Below are positions 43,837-54,192 of a stretch of 64,000 nt of DNA, in pieces. This stretch comes from Profftia tarda (GTDB taxonomy: Bacteria; Pseudomonadota; Gammaproteobacteria; Enterobacterales; Enterobacteriaceae). A model generated the notes under the pieces. That model worked only from the letters and a program-made list of their open reading frames with translations, was not told the origin of the DNA and ran no database searches. The stretch spans positions 930,001 to 994,000 of the forward strand of contig NZ_LR890047.1 of NCBI RefSeq assembly GCF_904848675.1. Reading direction: 5' to 3'. Every line of letters begins with the position of its first letter. Position 1 is the first letter of the stretch. Both the position numbers and the translations under genes were made by a program.

Positions 43837-44928
43837 ATGGGCTATAAATGCGGTATTGTGGGATTACCAAATGTTGGTAAATCCACCTTGTTTAATGCAC
43901 TTACTAAATCATGTGTTCAAACAGCGAACTTTCCGTTTTGTACTATCGATCAAAACACTGGAATTATTCCCATACCTGACACACGCCTAGATGAACTAGC
44001 TGCGATAGTAAAGCCGAAACATATTATACCAACTATCATAGAATTTGTTGATATAGCAGGTTTAGTAAAAGGTGCCTCTAAAGGAGCAGGTTTAGGTAAC
44101 AAATTCTTAAGCAACATCCGGAATACCGAAGCTATTTGCCATGTAGTGCGCTGTTTTAAAAACGAAGCTATCATTCACATTAATAATAAAATTAATCCTT
44201 TAGAAGATATCGATATCATAAATATCGAGCTAGCGCTAGCTGATCTAGAAATATGTGAACGTGCAATCCAACGTGCACAGAAAAAAGCGAAAGGAGGTAA
44301 TAAAGATGCAAGAACCTTATTAAATATACTAGGAAAATGTTTAGCACAACTAGAGAAATCTGGTATGCTGCGTGTACTAGATTTAACAGAAGCAGAAGAA
44401 CAAAGTATTAGCTATATAAATTTTCTTACTTTAAAACCCATAATGTATATTGCTAATATCAACGAAAATGGATTGCAAAATAACCAATATTTAAACCATG
44501 TCTATGAAATAGCTGCTAAAGAAAACGCTGTGGTAATTCCTGTATGTGCTACTACAGAATCTGATATGGCTAAATATGATGATAATGAACGCAATGAGTT
44601 GATGACTCAGCTTGGACTAAAAGAAGATGGTGTCAAGAAAGTGATTTGTGCTGGTTACGATCTACTGAATTTACAGACTTACTTTACCGCAGGTATGAAA
44701 GAATTACGTGCATGGACTATCCCTGTTGGCGCTACAGCATCACAAGCGGCCGGTAAGATACATACTGACTTCGAAAGAGGATTTATCCGTGCTCAGACCA
44801 TTTCTTTTAATGACTTTATAACCTACAAAGGTGAGCAAGGTGCGAAAGAAAATGGTAAGATGCGTTCAGAAGGAAAGAACTATATTGTTCAAGATGGTGA
44901 TGTCATTAATTTTTTGTTTAAGGTATAA
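43837..44928 (+). CDS. ychF: Ribosome-binding ATPase YchF
   Basis: Obg-family P-loop protein that in E. coli prefers ATP over GTP, binds ribosomes and dampens the oxidative stress response. G1 motif GIVGLPNVGKSTLFNAL (about 6-22), G3 DIAGLVKGASKGAGLGN, and the altered G4 in YIANINENG. The coiled-coil and C-terminal TGS domain end with MRSEGKNYIVQDGDVINFLF. 363 residues, as in E. coli. Downstream of pth, probably one transcript. A perfect 15-bp hairpin starts 40 bases after its stop. Confidence 0.97.
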   Translation: MGYKCGIVGLPNVGKSTLFNALTKSCVQTANFPFCTIDQNTGIIPIPDTRLDELAAIVKPKHIIPTIIEFVDIAGLVKGASKGAGLGNKFLSNIRNTEAICHVVRCFKNEAIIHINNKINPLEDIDIINIELALADLEICERAIQRAQKKAKGGNKDARTLLNILGKCLAQLEKSGMLRVLDLTEAEEQSISYINFLTLKPIMYIANINENGLQNNQYLNHVYEIAAKENAVVIPVCATTESDMAKYDDNERNELMTQLGLKEDGVKKVICAGYDLLNLQTYFTAGMKELRAWTIPVGATASQAAGKIHTDFERGFIRAQTISFNDFITYKGEQGAKENGKMRSEGKNYIVQDGDVINFLFKV

Positions 44929-44967
44929 TTTAATTTAAATGTTTTTAATTACATCCGAAATATATCG

Positions 44968-45001
44968 ATAGTCAAACTATTTTATGAAATAGTTTGACTA
45001 T
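44968..45001 (+). terminator. perfect 15-bp hairpin after ychF
   Basis: ATAGTCAAACTATTT pairs with AAATAGTTTGACTAT around TATG, 40 bases after the ychF stop. Its position suits a transcription end or mRNA-stabilising stem, but no T-run follows, so a classical rho-independent terminator is doubtful. Confidence 0.5.
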
Positions 45002-45124
45002 AACTAAACTAAATACACCAAGATCTGTCTAAAATAAAGACCATATCTATATCTTCTTATTATAAGATTATCAGATTCAACCATAAATCATAATAAACTA
45101 ATAATCTATAAAGAGCATAATAGT

Positions 45125-45150
45125 ATTGTAACAATATTTATTGTTGCAAT
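45125..45150. repeat. 11-bp hairpin
   Basis: ATTGTAACAAT pairs with ATTGTTGCAAT (one G-U pair in RNA) around ATTT. Confidence 0.55.
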
Positions 45151-45172
45151 CACTGCATTCTAGAAAACACTA

Positions 45173-45194
45173 GTATTTTATTATAATAAAATAC
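45173..45194. repeat. perfect 22-bp palindrome
   Basis: GTATTTTATTA is followed directly by its reverse complement TAATAAAATAC, with no spacer. Confidence 0.65.
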
Positions 45195-45687
45195 ATTAAT
45201 AGATATAGCATCTAACCATATCTGCTAATGTACCATTATACCAACTAATATTTTATTCATAGTACTATTATAGTTATAATATAACTTGAGTCTGCTTGCT
45301 CTAAACTATCTTCAATCTAAGAAGTTTTGTCTTTATAAGAAATTAGTAATTATTTATTAAAATATAAACATCTAATACTATGTTTTAAAAATAGCAAAGA
45401 ATAAAATTCCATGCTTTTAGTAAGTCATGACCAAGACGTATTTCTTCAAAATTTAATCTATTTAATTACTAAAAGTATATCAATAATTAATTAAATGTAT
45501 TATATTGATCTCTAATGCAGGACAATATACATAATGTATTTTTATCACTACATGTGAATAGATAAAGATATATTTTGTTTCAATACTGCTGAATCTTCAT
45601 AAGATAAATCATCTTTGATAAAAACTACTTTATCTATAACCAGTAAGTAGTAAAATATTTATTTTAGAAACAATAGAATAATTTATA

Positions 45688-46218
45688 ATGGTTTTGCAGT
45701 TACTACATTTTCCTGATGCACGGCTTCGCACTGTAGCAAAGCTGGTAAAAGAAGTTACACCTAAAATCCAGTATATCATTGATCAGATGATCTATACTAT
45801 GTACGTAAAAGAAGGTATCGGTTTAGCTGCTACCCAAATAAACTTTCATTATCGTATTATTGTCATTGATATTTCTGGAAAAAAAGAAAAACCTTTAGTG
45901 CTAATCAATCCTGAATTAATATCAAGAAGCGGGGAAGCAGCCATAGAAGAAGGTTGCCTTTCAATTCCGATATATCGTGCGCTAGTTCCACGGTCTGCAC
46001 ATATACAAGTTCAAGCTTTAGATCGTTATGGAGCTCCTTTTGAATTAGAAGCAAATAATCTTCTGGCTATTTGTATACAACACGAAATAGACCATTTACT
46101 TGGAAGGCTATTCATTGATTATATCTCGCCTCTTAAACGACAGCGTATAACCAAAAAGCTGCAGAAACTTTATAAAACAGAGGATAAAAATAATTTTTTA
46201 CAATTGGTAGGAAAATAA
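45688..46218 (+). CDS. def: Peptide deformylase
   Basis: Removes the formyl group from the N-terminal Met of new proteins. All three metal-site motifs are present: GIGLAATQ (about 46-53), EEGCLSIP (about 91-98) and QHEIDHL (HExxH, about 131-137). 176 residues versus 169 in E. coli, with a slightly extended C-terminus. Two bases separate it from fmt; the def-fmt pair is conserved and balances formylation with deformylation. The trailing rsmB and trkA of E. coli are missing. Confidence 0.97.
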   Translation: MVLQLLHFPDARLRTVAKLVKEVTPKIQYIIDQMIYTMYVKEGIGLAATQINFHYRIIVIDISGKKEKPLVLINPELISRSGEAAIEEGCLSIPIYRALVPRSAHIQVQALDRYGAPFELEANNLLAICIQHEIDHLLGRLFIDYISPLKRQRITKKLQKLYKTEDKNNFLQLVGK

Positions 46219-46220
46219 TA

Positions 46221-47174
46221 TTGTCTAATTTTTTGCGCATTATTTTTGCGGGAACCCCCGATTTCGCAGCCCATCATCTAAGTGCTCTTTTAGCCTCAAG
46301 ACATAAAATAGTGAGTGTATTTACACAGTCAGATAAACCAGCAGGGCGTGGCAATCAGATAAAAGCAAGTCCTGTAAAGATTTTAGCAGCAAAATATGAT
46401 ATACCTGTGTTTCAACCGGTATCTTTAAATCTAATAGATAGTCATAAATTGATTTATGATCTTCACTGTGATGTAATGGTCGTAGTAGCTTATGGCATAA
46501 TCTTGCCTAAAAATATACTAAATGCACCAAGATTAGGATGCATAAATGTGCATGGTTCATTACTTCCCCGCTGGAGAGGTGCAGCACCTATACAGCGCGC
46601 TTTATGGGCTGGAGATAGTAAGACTGGCGTGACTATCATACAAATGAACGCTGGTTTAGATACCGGAGATATACTACATCAGGTTTCTTGTGTGATCACG
46701 AAAGAAGATACTAGTAGATCAATATATGATAAACTAGCAAATATAGGTCCTCCTGAGTTACTCAGCATACTTGCAAAATTAGCCGACGGCACTGCAACCC
46801 CTAAAAAACAGAATGAACTACTTACTACTTACGCAAAAAAGCTAACTAGAAAAGAAGCTCTTTTAGATTGGACTCTGCCGGCTAAATATCTTGAACGTTG
46901 CATTCGTGCTTTTAATCCATGGCCTGTAAGCTTTTTTATTATTCATGGCCAAGCAATTAGAGTGTGGAAAGCAGAGGTCATCTCCGACAAACATAGTTAT
47001 ACTCCTGGGACTAACATAAGAGCAGATAAAAATGGCATTGCCGTTGCTACATCTGAAGGCGTTTTACTAATGACTAATCTACAGCCTTCAGGAAAAAGAA
47101 GTATGTCCGTGCAGGATTTTCTGAATTCTAGGAGAGACTGGTTTATTCCAGGAAATATATTAAATTCTGTTTAA
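46221..47174 (+). CDS. fmt: Methionyl-tRNA formyltransferase
   Basis: Formylates Met-tRNAi with 10-formyl-tetrahydrofolate for initiation. Start is a TTG at 46221 giving MSNFLRIIFAGTPDFAAHHL, aligned with the E. coli N-terminus. The formyl-transfer motif HGSLLPRWRGAAPIQRALW, the catalytic Asp region NAGLDTGDIL, and the C-terminal tRNA-binding domain (CIRAFNPWPVSFF, LNSRRDWFIPGN) are complete. 317 residues versus 315. It follows def immediately and is probably translationally coupled, since its own SD is weak. Confidence 0.97.
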   Translation: MSNFLRIIFAGTPDFAAHHLSALLASRHKIVSVFTQSDKPAGRGNQIKASPVKILAAKYDIPVFQPVSLNLIDSHKLIYDLHCDVMVVVAYGIILPKNILNAPRLGCINVHGSLLPRWRGAAPIQRALWAGDSKTGVTIIQMNAGLDTGDILHQVSCVITKEDTSRSIYDKLANIGPPELLSILAKLADGTATPKKQNELLTTYAKKLTRKEALLDWTLPAKYLERCIRAFNPWPVSFFIIHGQAIRVWKAEVISDKHSYTPGTNIRADKNGIAVATSEGVLLMTNLQPSGKRSMSVQDFLNSRRDWFIPGNILNSV

Positions 47175-48812
47175 GAAATAATTCTCAAGGTAAGAGATAA
47201 AATATTGAGTTTATGAAATATCAACAAAGAATTATATACTAGATTAGTATTTAGTGAATGTATCTAATCTTAAAAATATTCTTGTCATAAATCTATTCGC
47301 AATGCATCTTAACTGAAAACTCAGATGAATTACTAAAGCATATCACTCAATAACCATACAACATAGCGCATCTTGCTATATTTAGACATTGTATATCTCT
47401 GTACTCTTACCGTATATCTTGGCTGAAAGTATGTTAGGATCCCATAATATCCAATATGTAATAGCAAATAGTTATAACTTCAGATATACAGCTAACTATC
47501 AAAATATTAGAGCAATAATATATTTACAAAAATATCTAAAAAATATAAGACATACCTAGCTTGGTCTATCAAGTATTTATTTTTATCATGATGGAAATAC
47601 AGTCATATCTAAATATGTATAACAAAGATAATATAATTATTTTTCTTTCTAAGAGTCCTCTTGCATGATTGTTATATTCATCTATCACGATTTTATCGTT
47701 TTACTCAAAACTATACTATTTATTCTATAAATCTCTGTAGTTATAGTTATATAGATGAATAAACATGATATCTCGCTATTTATTATATAGCAACATTCTC
47801 GTCAGATAATTTAGATGCTACAAGTAGCTACAAAATTTTATATACAGGTATAGTAAAACCGCGAAAATCACTGTCAATAATTTAAATAGAAGAGTTCTAC
47901 AAGAGACCTGCGATTTATAATATAGATATCATCTAATAGATATCTTGCAAATATATAAATATAAGATATAAAATGATCATTTTCTTGGATATAACAATCA
48001 TAGAATAATAAAAATATTTGCAGTTTCTCTTTAAAGAGACAGCAGGTACGATCTAAAGATCAAACTAAAAAGATTCATACAAAATACACCTATTTTAATT
48101 ATTTATATTATTTACTCAAACTATATCAGGAAAAATATAAAAATCTAAGCGCATATTATATAGATACATTTTCTAAAAATACTAGATATGCAGTGAAAGT
48201 AGACTAGAGAATTAGAATATATATTTCTTAAGAGTACAAGTAAGCATAGAGCAAACATCATCATATGATAAAACTGAATACATTATTAAAACTCTCAGAC
48301 TTTTTTACCATAAGGTATTTATGGATTAAGTTTTCTAATAAAATCTTATTAATTCTGGAATACATCTAAATAAAATAAAATTTGTAATAATACATCAGCT
48401 CTCCTGATAAATATTTTATTAAATAACTAAAAATATCATAAATTTAATAACCTGTATTTATTCTTATCTTGCAAAGATAAGAATAAATCGGCAAGTCTGA
48501 TATACAATATATCAATATTATCGAATCTAATAGCTTAATATGATATCCAAGAAATATCTAATAATATGCTTATTGTGTAAATACCATATACCAAATAGGA
48601 GAGCTGGAGTGTTTGGACTTTATTTTTCAAAATATACTATTATAGATTTATTGCATGCATATTAAGTGTGTTAATAACTCTAGAAAAACGATAAATATAA
48701 ATTAAAAAATAGAGCATCTGTTATTTAATATCAGACATGTAAAAAGAAAACAGCAGTAGATAGTTAATACTAACTAATATAGTGTGAACATAGATATAAT
48801 GCAGGAAAAAAA
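47175..48812. other. gene-free region
   Basis: About 1.6 kb where rsmB/trkA would follow in E. coli; no remnant is readable. It carries the 15-bp hairpin 48456-48488. Confidence 0.65.
48456..48488. repeat. perfect 15-bp hairpin
   Basis: ATTTATTCTTATCTT pairs with AAGATAAGAATAAAT around GCA. It lies 325 bases upstream of glnS and well away from fmt. Confidence 0.75.
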
Positions 48813-50474
48813 ATGAGTACCAGTAAATTACGCACAAATAACTTTATCTACCAAATTATTAATCAAGATCTAGAATTTGGCAAACATCATGAAATTCATA
48901 CACGTTTTCCACCAGAACCTAATGGTTACCTGCATATTGGTCACGCTAAATCTATCTGTCTGAATTTTGGTATTGCTAAAAGATATCAGGGTCAATGTAA
49001 CCTACGCTTTGATGATACAAACCCTCTGAAAGAAAATATTGAATACATTCAGTCAATTAAACGTGATATACAGTGGCTAGGATTCCAGTGGAACGGTCCA
49101 GTACGTTATTCTTCAGACTACTTTGATCAACTATACCAGTACGCTATAGAACTTATATTAAAGGGTCTTGCATATGTTGATGACCTAACACCTGAACAGA
49201 TCCGCAAATACCGTGGTAGCCTTACTTCACCGGGCAAAAATAGCCCATATCGCAACCGAAGCATTAAAGATAATTTAGCACTTTTTGAAAAAATGCGTAA
49301 CGGCAAGTTTGCTGAAGGCAGATCATGCCTTCGAGCCAAAATAGATATGTATTCTCCATCAATAGTTATGCGGGATCCCGTTCTCTATCGCATTAAACTT
49401 GCAGAACACCACAATACGGGTACTAAATGGTGCATTTACCCTATGTACGATTTTACCCATTGTATTTCCGATGCACTTGAAGGTATAACACACTCATTAT
49501 GTACTATGGAATTCCAAGAAAATCGTCGCTTGTATGACTGGGTGCTAAATAATATCAGTATCACAGCACATCCACGTCAATATGAGTTTTCTCGTCTAAA
49601 TCTTGAATATACGATCATGTCAAAGCGCAAATTAAAAATACTTATTACAAAAAATATAGTAGAGGGTTGGGATGATCCACGTATGCCAACAATTGCTGGC
49701 CTGAGACGTCGTGGTTACACTCCGGCATCTATCCGTGAATTCTGCCGCCGCATAGGAGTTACTAAGCAAGATAATAATATAGAAATGGCTCTTCTAGAAT
49801 CTAGTGTTCGTGAAGATTTGAATACAATTGCACCACGTGCAATGGCAGTCTTAAATCCTGTAACAGTAGTCATTCAGAATATGCCCTCGGACACAATAGA
49901 GATAATAAACGTACCAAATCATCCAAATAAGCCAGAAATGGGTTATCGTGATGTACCATTTACTAAAAATATTTATATAGATAAATCAGATTTTCGCGAA
50001 GAATCCAACAAAAACTATAAGCGTTTAGTGCTGGGTCAAGAAGTGCGCTTGCGCAGTGCCTATGTGATCAAAGCAGAACATGTTGATAAAGATGAGTACG
50101 GCAATATTACTACTATTTACTGCACCTATAACCACGATACATTAAAAAAAAATCCTTCTAACAAAGTGAAAGGAGTTATTCACTGGGTTTCTGTAAGTTA
50201 TGCAATACCTGCTGAATTTCATTTATATGATCACTTGTTCAGTACTGCTAACCCAGATGCAGCAGAAAACTTACTATCTGTCATTAATTCTAACTCTTTG
50301 ATTATAAGGAAAGGTTTTGTAGAATACAGCCTGAGGAAAGCAACTTATAATACTACATATCAGTTTGAGCGTGAAGGTTATTTTTGTGCAGATTACCGTA
50401 AATCCAGACCAGAACATCTAGTGTTTAACCGCACTGTGCGTCTGCGTGATATCCGGACTAAAATCTTAGCATAA
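48813..50474 (+). CDS. glnS: Glutaminyl-tRNA synthetase
   Basis: Charges tRNA-Gln directly, so the Gln-tRNA amidotransferase route is unnecessary. Class I signatures: HIGH-type PPEPNGYLHIGHAKSICLN (about 33-51) and KMSKS-type IMSKRKL (about 268-274). Gln-site and tRNA-contact segments FRFDDTNP-like (LRFDDTNPLKEN), CIYPMYDFTHCISDALEGI and WDDPRMPTIAGLRRRGY are intact. The C-terminal anticodon-binding beta-barrels are complete. 553 residues versus 554 in E. coli. It stands alone; a 17-bp hairpin lies about 160 bases after its stop. Confidence 0.98.
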   Translation: MSTSKLRTNNFIYQIINQDLEFGKHHEIHTRFPPEPNGYLHIGHAKSICLNFGIAKRYQGQCNLRFDDTNPLKENIEYIQSIKRDIQWLGFQWNGPVRYSSDYFDQLYQYAIELILKGLAYVDDLTPEQIRKYRGSLTSPGKNSPYRNRSIKDNLALFEKMRNGKFAEGRSCLRAKIDMYSPSIVMRDPVLYRIKLAEHHNTGTKWCIYPMYDFTHCISDALEGITHSLCTMEFQENRRLYDWVLNNISITAHPRQYEFSRLNLEYTIMSKRKLKILITKNIVEGWDDPRMPTIAGLRRRGYTPASIREFCRRIGVTKQDNNIEMALLESSVREDLNTIAPRAMAVLNPVTVVIQNMPSDTIEIINVPNHPNKPEMGYRDVPFTKNIYIDKSDFREESNKNYKRLVLGQEVRLRSAYVIKAEHVDKDEYGNITTIYCTYNHDTLKKNPSNKVKGVIHWVSVSYAIPAEFHLYDHLFSTANPDAAENLLSVINSNSLIIRKGFVEYSLRKATYNTTYQFEREGYFCADYRKSRPEHLVFNRTVRLRDIRTKILA

Positions 50475-50636
50475 CTATCATAGATTTATCTGACATACTT
50501 ATATTAAAGTTATTTAAAGAATAAAATGATATTAATATAATTTAAACTATTTCCTACTTTACATAAAGTATTGGTTTTTTACAAGAACATAAACATTAAT
50601 AGTAATTAATGCAGTGTTTTTTAAATTTACAGATCA

Positions 50637-50674
50637 TATCTTAAAAATTAATATTGCTATTAATTTTTAAGATA
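50637..50674 (+). repeat. perfect 17-bp hairpin after glnS
   Basis: TATCTTAAAAATTAATA pairs with TATTAATTTTTAAGATA around TTGC, the longest perfect stem of its kind here. It could mark the end of the glnS transcript, but it is AT-only apart from one pair and lacks a T-run. Confidence 0.75.
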
Positions 50675-51577
50675 AAGAAATGAGACATAAAAACAAAGCA
50701 GAATCGATCAGGCAACTGGTAATCCATAGACATATATCACTTTTTATATAAATAATTTTAACAGTTATGATCTTAAGAGGAGGGGACTGATATTCACAAC
50801 AGGTTAGCAAACTTAATCTTTAGAGATGGCATGTTTTTAATGACAAACAAATTTATTACCATTTTACGCAGGGGCTGCTTTTGATAAGATCAAAAAACGA
50901 TATATAGAAGTAAATCCTCTATACAGAAAATTTCAAATACTATTGCTATTGGTAATTACGTGAAAAAATTAATAAATACAGATAATTTTATAAGTACTTT
51001 CATCTTGTAACTAATTCATTCTTTTATGATAAACTATATTTGATAGCTGATATCTAATTTTCTATAACCCCTTTTAAAAGATTTTTAAAGTAGGTGATAT
51101 GTAAGCTTACATGAAAATGTGAATATTTATTCTTTAAACTAATATTTATATTCTATCTCACAGAAAGATGCGTGAACAACAATATGCAATCAGCAAAAAT
51201 GTATGATTACAGCAACTACTTGTATAAGTATAGTTAAAAAATTCAAAATGCTTTATATGAGTATAAAAACTAATAGTAATCCTATACAGCAGGATAAAAT
51301 ATCCTCAAGGAGTAATAGAATAAAATAATTAGGAAATAATTAATATGAAACTCAATTATGCCAAACTTCAAAATTCATAAAAGATATAAGTTGCAATACA
51401 GAAAATCTATTATTACTATATAATCATACAATAACATTTAATTTCTTACCTATATAATGATACACAAAAGATAAGATCTTTTATGATGTGATATAGCTAG
51501 ATAATAAACCGCCAATAATTTATGCGTAATGGCATTATTCCTTCAGGTTATCAGTATCATAGTTTAATAATTTAAGA

Positions 51578-51608
51578 GCAAACCATAATTAATTTTGCAA
51601 TGGTTTGC
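51578..51608 (+). promoter_or_regulatory. hairpin in tal leader
   Basis: GCAAACCAT (51578-51586) pairs with ATGGTTTGC (51600-51608) around a 13-base loop, ending 23 bases before the tal ATG. It is GC-richer than its surroundings, and its position could influence ribosome access. Confidence 0.45.
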
Positions 51609-51631
51609 TAAATAATAATGGAAACCCTAAC

Positions 51632-52585
51632 ATGACCGATAAACTAACATCCTTACGACAACTGACTACAATTGTGGCTGATACTAGTGATATCAATGCA
51701 ATTAAGTTATATCAACCAGAAGATGCAACTACCAATCCTTCTTTAATTCTTAATGCAGCACAAACTGACGAATATAATAAACTAATTTATAAAGCTATAG
51801 ATTGGGCGCGCAGTCAAAGCAAATATAAAACTCAGCAAATTATAGATGCATCAGATAAACTAGCAGTAAATATAGGCTTAGAAATTCTAAAATTGATTCC
51901 GGGCCGGATTTCTACCGAAGTTGACGCTCGTCTATCCTATGATACCGAAGCTAGCATAGTCAAAGCTAAACGTATAGTTAGAATGTACAACGATGCTAAT
52001 ATTAGTAACGATCGTATTTTAATCAAACTCGCTTCTACCTGGCAAAGTATTCGTGCAGCGGAATACTTAGAAAAAGCAGGAATACATTGCAATCTAACGC
52101 TATTATTCTCGTTTGCACAAGCCCGAGCTTGTTCAGAAGCAGGCGTATACCTAATTTCTCCATTTGTTGGCCGTATCTTAGACTGGCACCAAGCAAGAGC
52201 TAATAAACAGGAATACGCACCAAATAAAGATCCAGGAATCATATCTGTAAGCCAGATATACAAATACTATAAACAATATGGATATAATACTATTATTATG
52301 GGAGCAAGCTTCCGTAATATCAATCAAATTATAGAACTAGCTGGTTGTGACCGACTAACTATCGCTCCAGCCTTGCTCAAAGAGCTTTCTGAGGCTAATG
52401 GTGAAGTTGAACTTAAGCTACGTTATAACGATGAAATCAAGCAGCGTCCAGCACGCATGAATGAAACTGAATTTTACTGGAACCACAATCAGGATCCAAT
52501 GGCAGTTGAAAAACTATCTGAAGGTATACGTAAATTTGCTATAGATCAAATCAAGCTAGAAGATATGATCTCTCAGTTGTTGTGA
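51632..52585 (+). CDS. talB: Transaldolase
   Basis: Transfers a dihydroxyacetone unit between sugar phosphates in the non-oxidative pentose phosphate pathway. The open frame reaches a TTG at 51605, but the ATG at 51632 gives MTDKLTSLRQLTTIVADTSD, the family start. The Schiff-base lysine is Lys132 in RILIKLASTW; DATTNPSLIL, RISTEVDARLSYDTEASI and FVGRILDWHQ are also present. 317 residues, as in E. coli TalB. An isolated gene. TalA is not excluded but the sequence is closer to TalB. Confidence 0.96.
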   Translation: MTDKLTSLRQLTTIVADTSDINAIKLYQPEDATTNPSLILNAAQTDEYNKLIYKAIDWARSQSKYKTQQIIDASDKLAVNIGLEILKLIPGRISTEVDARLSYDTEASIVKAKRIVRMYNDANISNDRILIKLASTWQSIRAAEYLEKAGIHCNLTLLFSFAQARACSEAGVYLISPFVGRILDWHQARANKQEYAPNKDPGIISVSQIYKYYKQYGYNTIIMGASFRNINQIIELAGCDRLTIAPALLKELSEANGEVELKLRYNDEIKQRPARMNETEFYWNHNQDPMAVEKLSEGIRKFAIDQIKLEDMISQLL

Positions 52586-52883
52586 TTCATTATTTAGGCA
52601 TTTAGAAGTGCGTGTGATTTTTAGATCTAAAAATTACTTTTGTCATTATGACTTATGTATATCTTACCTAGATACAGTTTAGTTATTAAATTATGGATTA
52701 ATTTAGATAAATATAAAATGATATAATTGCTACTACTGACATCTACATAAGATCAAAATATACTGCATACCGAAGTATTAGCTATATTGCCTTACAAGCA
52801 TCTTCTGAATTACTAATAATTAATGTATTACAAAAAGAATCATGATATTTCTAGTATACCTATAAACTATTCATCTTTCTTTT

Positions 52884-52917
52884 CAAAATACAGGGCTCTC
52901 TCATACCTTGTATTTTG
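52884..52917. repeat. 12-bp hairpin
   Basis: CAAAATACAGGG pairs with CCTTGTATTTTG (one G-U pair in RNA) around a 10-base loop. It is about 300 bases downstream of tal. Confidence 0.6.
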
Positions 52918-53026
52918 TCGGTACTGGAACTATTCATTCTCTAAACCCCATAAGATCTAAGGATCATACTATAATTAAATAAGCAATAATATCAATCTGT
53001 TAATGCACTAGTCTAATGCAATTAAT

Positions 53027-53058
53027 ATATATTGTATTGATGGTTCAATACAATATAT
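53027..53058. repeat. perfect 14-bp hairpin
   Basis: ATATATTGTATTGA pairs with TCAATACAATATAT around TGGT. The two outer flanks also contain GCAATT and ATTGC, so the ancestral dyad may have been longer. Confidence 0.75.
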
Positions 53059-53529
53059 TGCAATCTTTTATGTTATATAAATGTTTATAAATTCATATTA
53101 ATCACGCACAGAATACGTATTGCTAACATCAAAATACTATAAAATAATCGTAGTGCGCTAGTAGTAATTCAACACTATATATAAAAAATAGTATTTTAGG
53201 ATAGAAAAATAAACATTATTTAGTAAATCACATTGCCCAGGAAAGCAAGTAAAAATTTTAATATAATAGAGATATTCTATTATATTTTATTTAATATTAA
53301 TAATCCTTGTATAATACTTACAAAGTATCATTTAAAATATCATTTTTAGCATAAAAATTAACTATATACTTTAGCAAAGTTTGGGATCAAAACTTTCGAA
53401 ACAAAATAGAGCTAGTATATTGATCTGTATTTGTATATATTACAAAATAAGATAATATTTCTTTTGCTGCTTGCAACCTTCAAAAGTTGACATCATTAAT
53501 ATCGCATTTTATAAAGCAGAAAATTAACA

Positions 53530-54192
53530 ATGGCTGAGACCAGCAATATAAATAAACTAAATAAGAGATTTCGCGGATTCTATCCTATTGTTATTGATAT
53601 AGAAACTGCAGGATTTAATGCTAATAAAAACGCGCTGCTTGAAATTGCATTAATCACATTGCGCATGACTCACGATGGATGGTTAGAAACAGACGAGAAA
53701 CTACATTTTCATATTGAACCTTTTCTTGGATCAGTCATGATACCTGAGGCTCTGGCATTTAATGGCATTGACCCAGAAAATCCGCTACGAGGCGCAGTAA
53801 GCGAAGACAAAGCGCTACACGCAATTTTTAAAGTAGTCCACAAAGGGATACGGGAGCATGATTGTAATCGTGCAATTATAGTAGCACACAACGCTCATTT
53901 TGATCATTCATTTTTGATGGCAGCGGCTGAACGTGTTGGATTAAAACGCAACCCTTTTCATCCTTTCGCTACCTTCGATACCGCGGCGTTAAGTGGATTG
54001 GTTTTCGGTCAAACTGTACTCGCTAAAGCTTGCTCTGCAGCTAATATACCTTTCGATATTGCACAGGCACATTCAGCTCTTTATGATACCGAACAAACCG
54101 CAACACTATTCTGCGAACTAGTAAACCGCTGGAAACGCATGGGAGGATGGCCACTGCCTATAAAAAATAATACAGCACAAAATCATTATTAA
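53530..54192 (+). CDS. rnt: Ribonuclease T
   Basis: 3'-5' exoribonuclease that trims tRNA ends, 5S and 23S rRNA 3' ends. DEDDh exonuclease: Asp23 and Glu25 in VIDIETAGF, the central Asp in VAHNAHFDHSF, and the His/Asp pair in AHSALYDTEQTA. RFRGFYPIVID and RNPFHPFATFDTAALSGL are characteristic. 220 residues versus 215. It stands alone; its substrates 23S, 5S and tRNA-Asp are encoded at 16-19 kb. Confidence 0.97.
   Translation: MAETSNINKLNKRFRGFYPIVIDIETAGFNANKNALLEIALITLRMTHDGWLETDEKLHFHIEPFLGSVMIPEALAFNGIDPENPLRGAVSEDKALHAIFKVVHKGIREHDCNRAIIVAHNAHFDHSFLMAAAERVGLKRNPFHPFATFDTAALSGLVFGQTVLAKACSAANIPFDIAQAHSALYDTEQTATLFCELVNRWKRMGGWPLPIKNNTAQNHY

Larger units (their letters stand above)
44929..45687. 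other. gene-free region rich in dyads
   Basis: Contains three of the strongest dyads in the window within 230 bases: 44968-45001, 45125-45150 and 45173-45194. No gene is visible between ychF and def. In E. coli def is preceded by dprA/smg on the opposite strand, both absent. Confidence 0.65.
50475..51631. other. gene-free region
   Basis: About 1.15 kb between glnS and tal. Two hairpins (50637-50674 and 51578-51608) are the only structure I can support. Confidence 0.65.
52586..53529. other. gene-free region
   Basis: About 0.95 kb. It contains the hairpins 52884-52917 and 53027-53058 and no gene. Confidence 0.65.
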
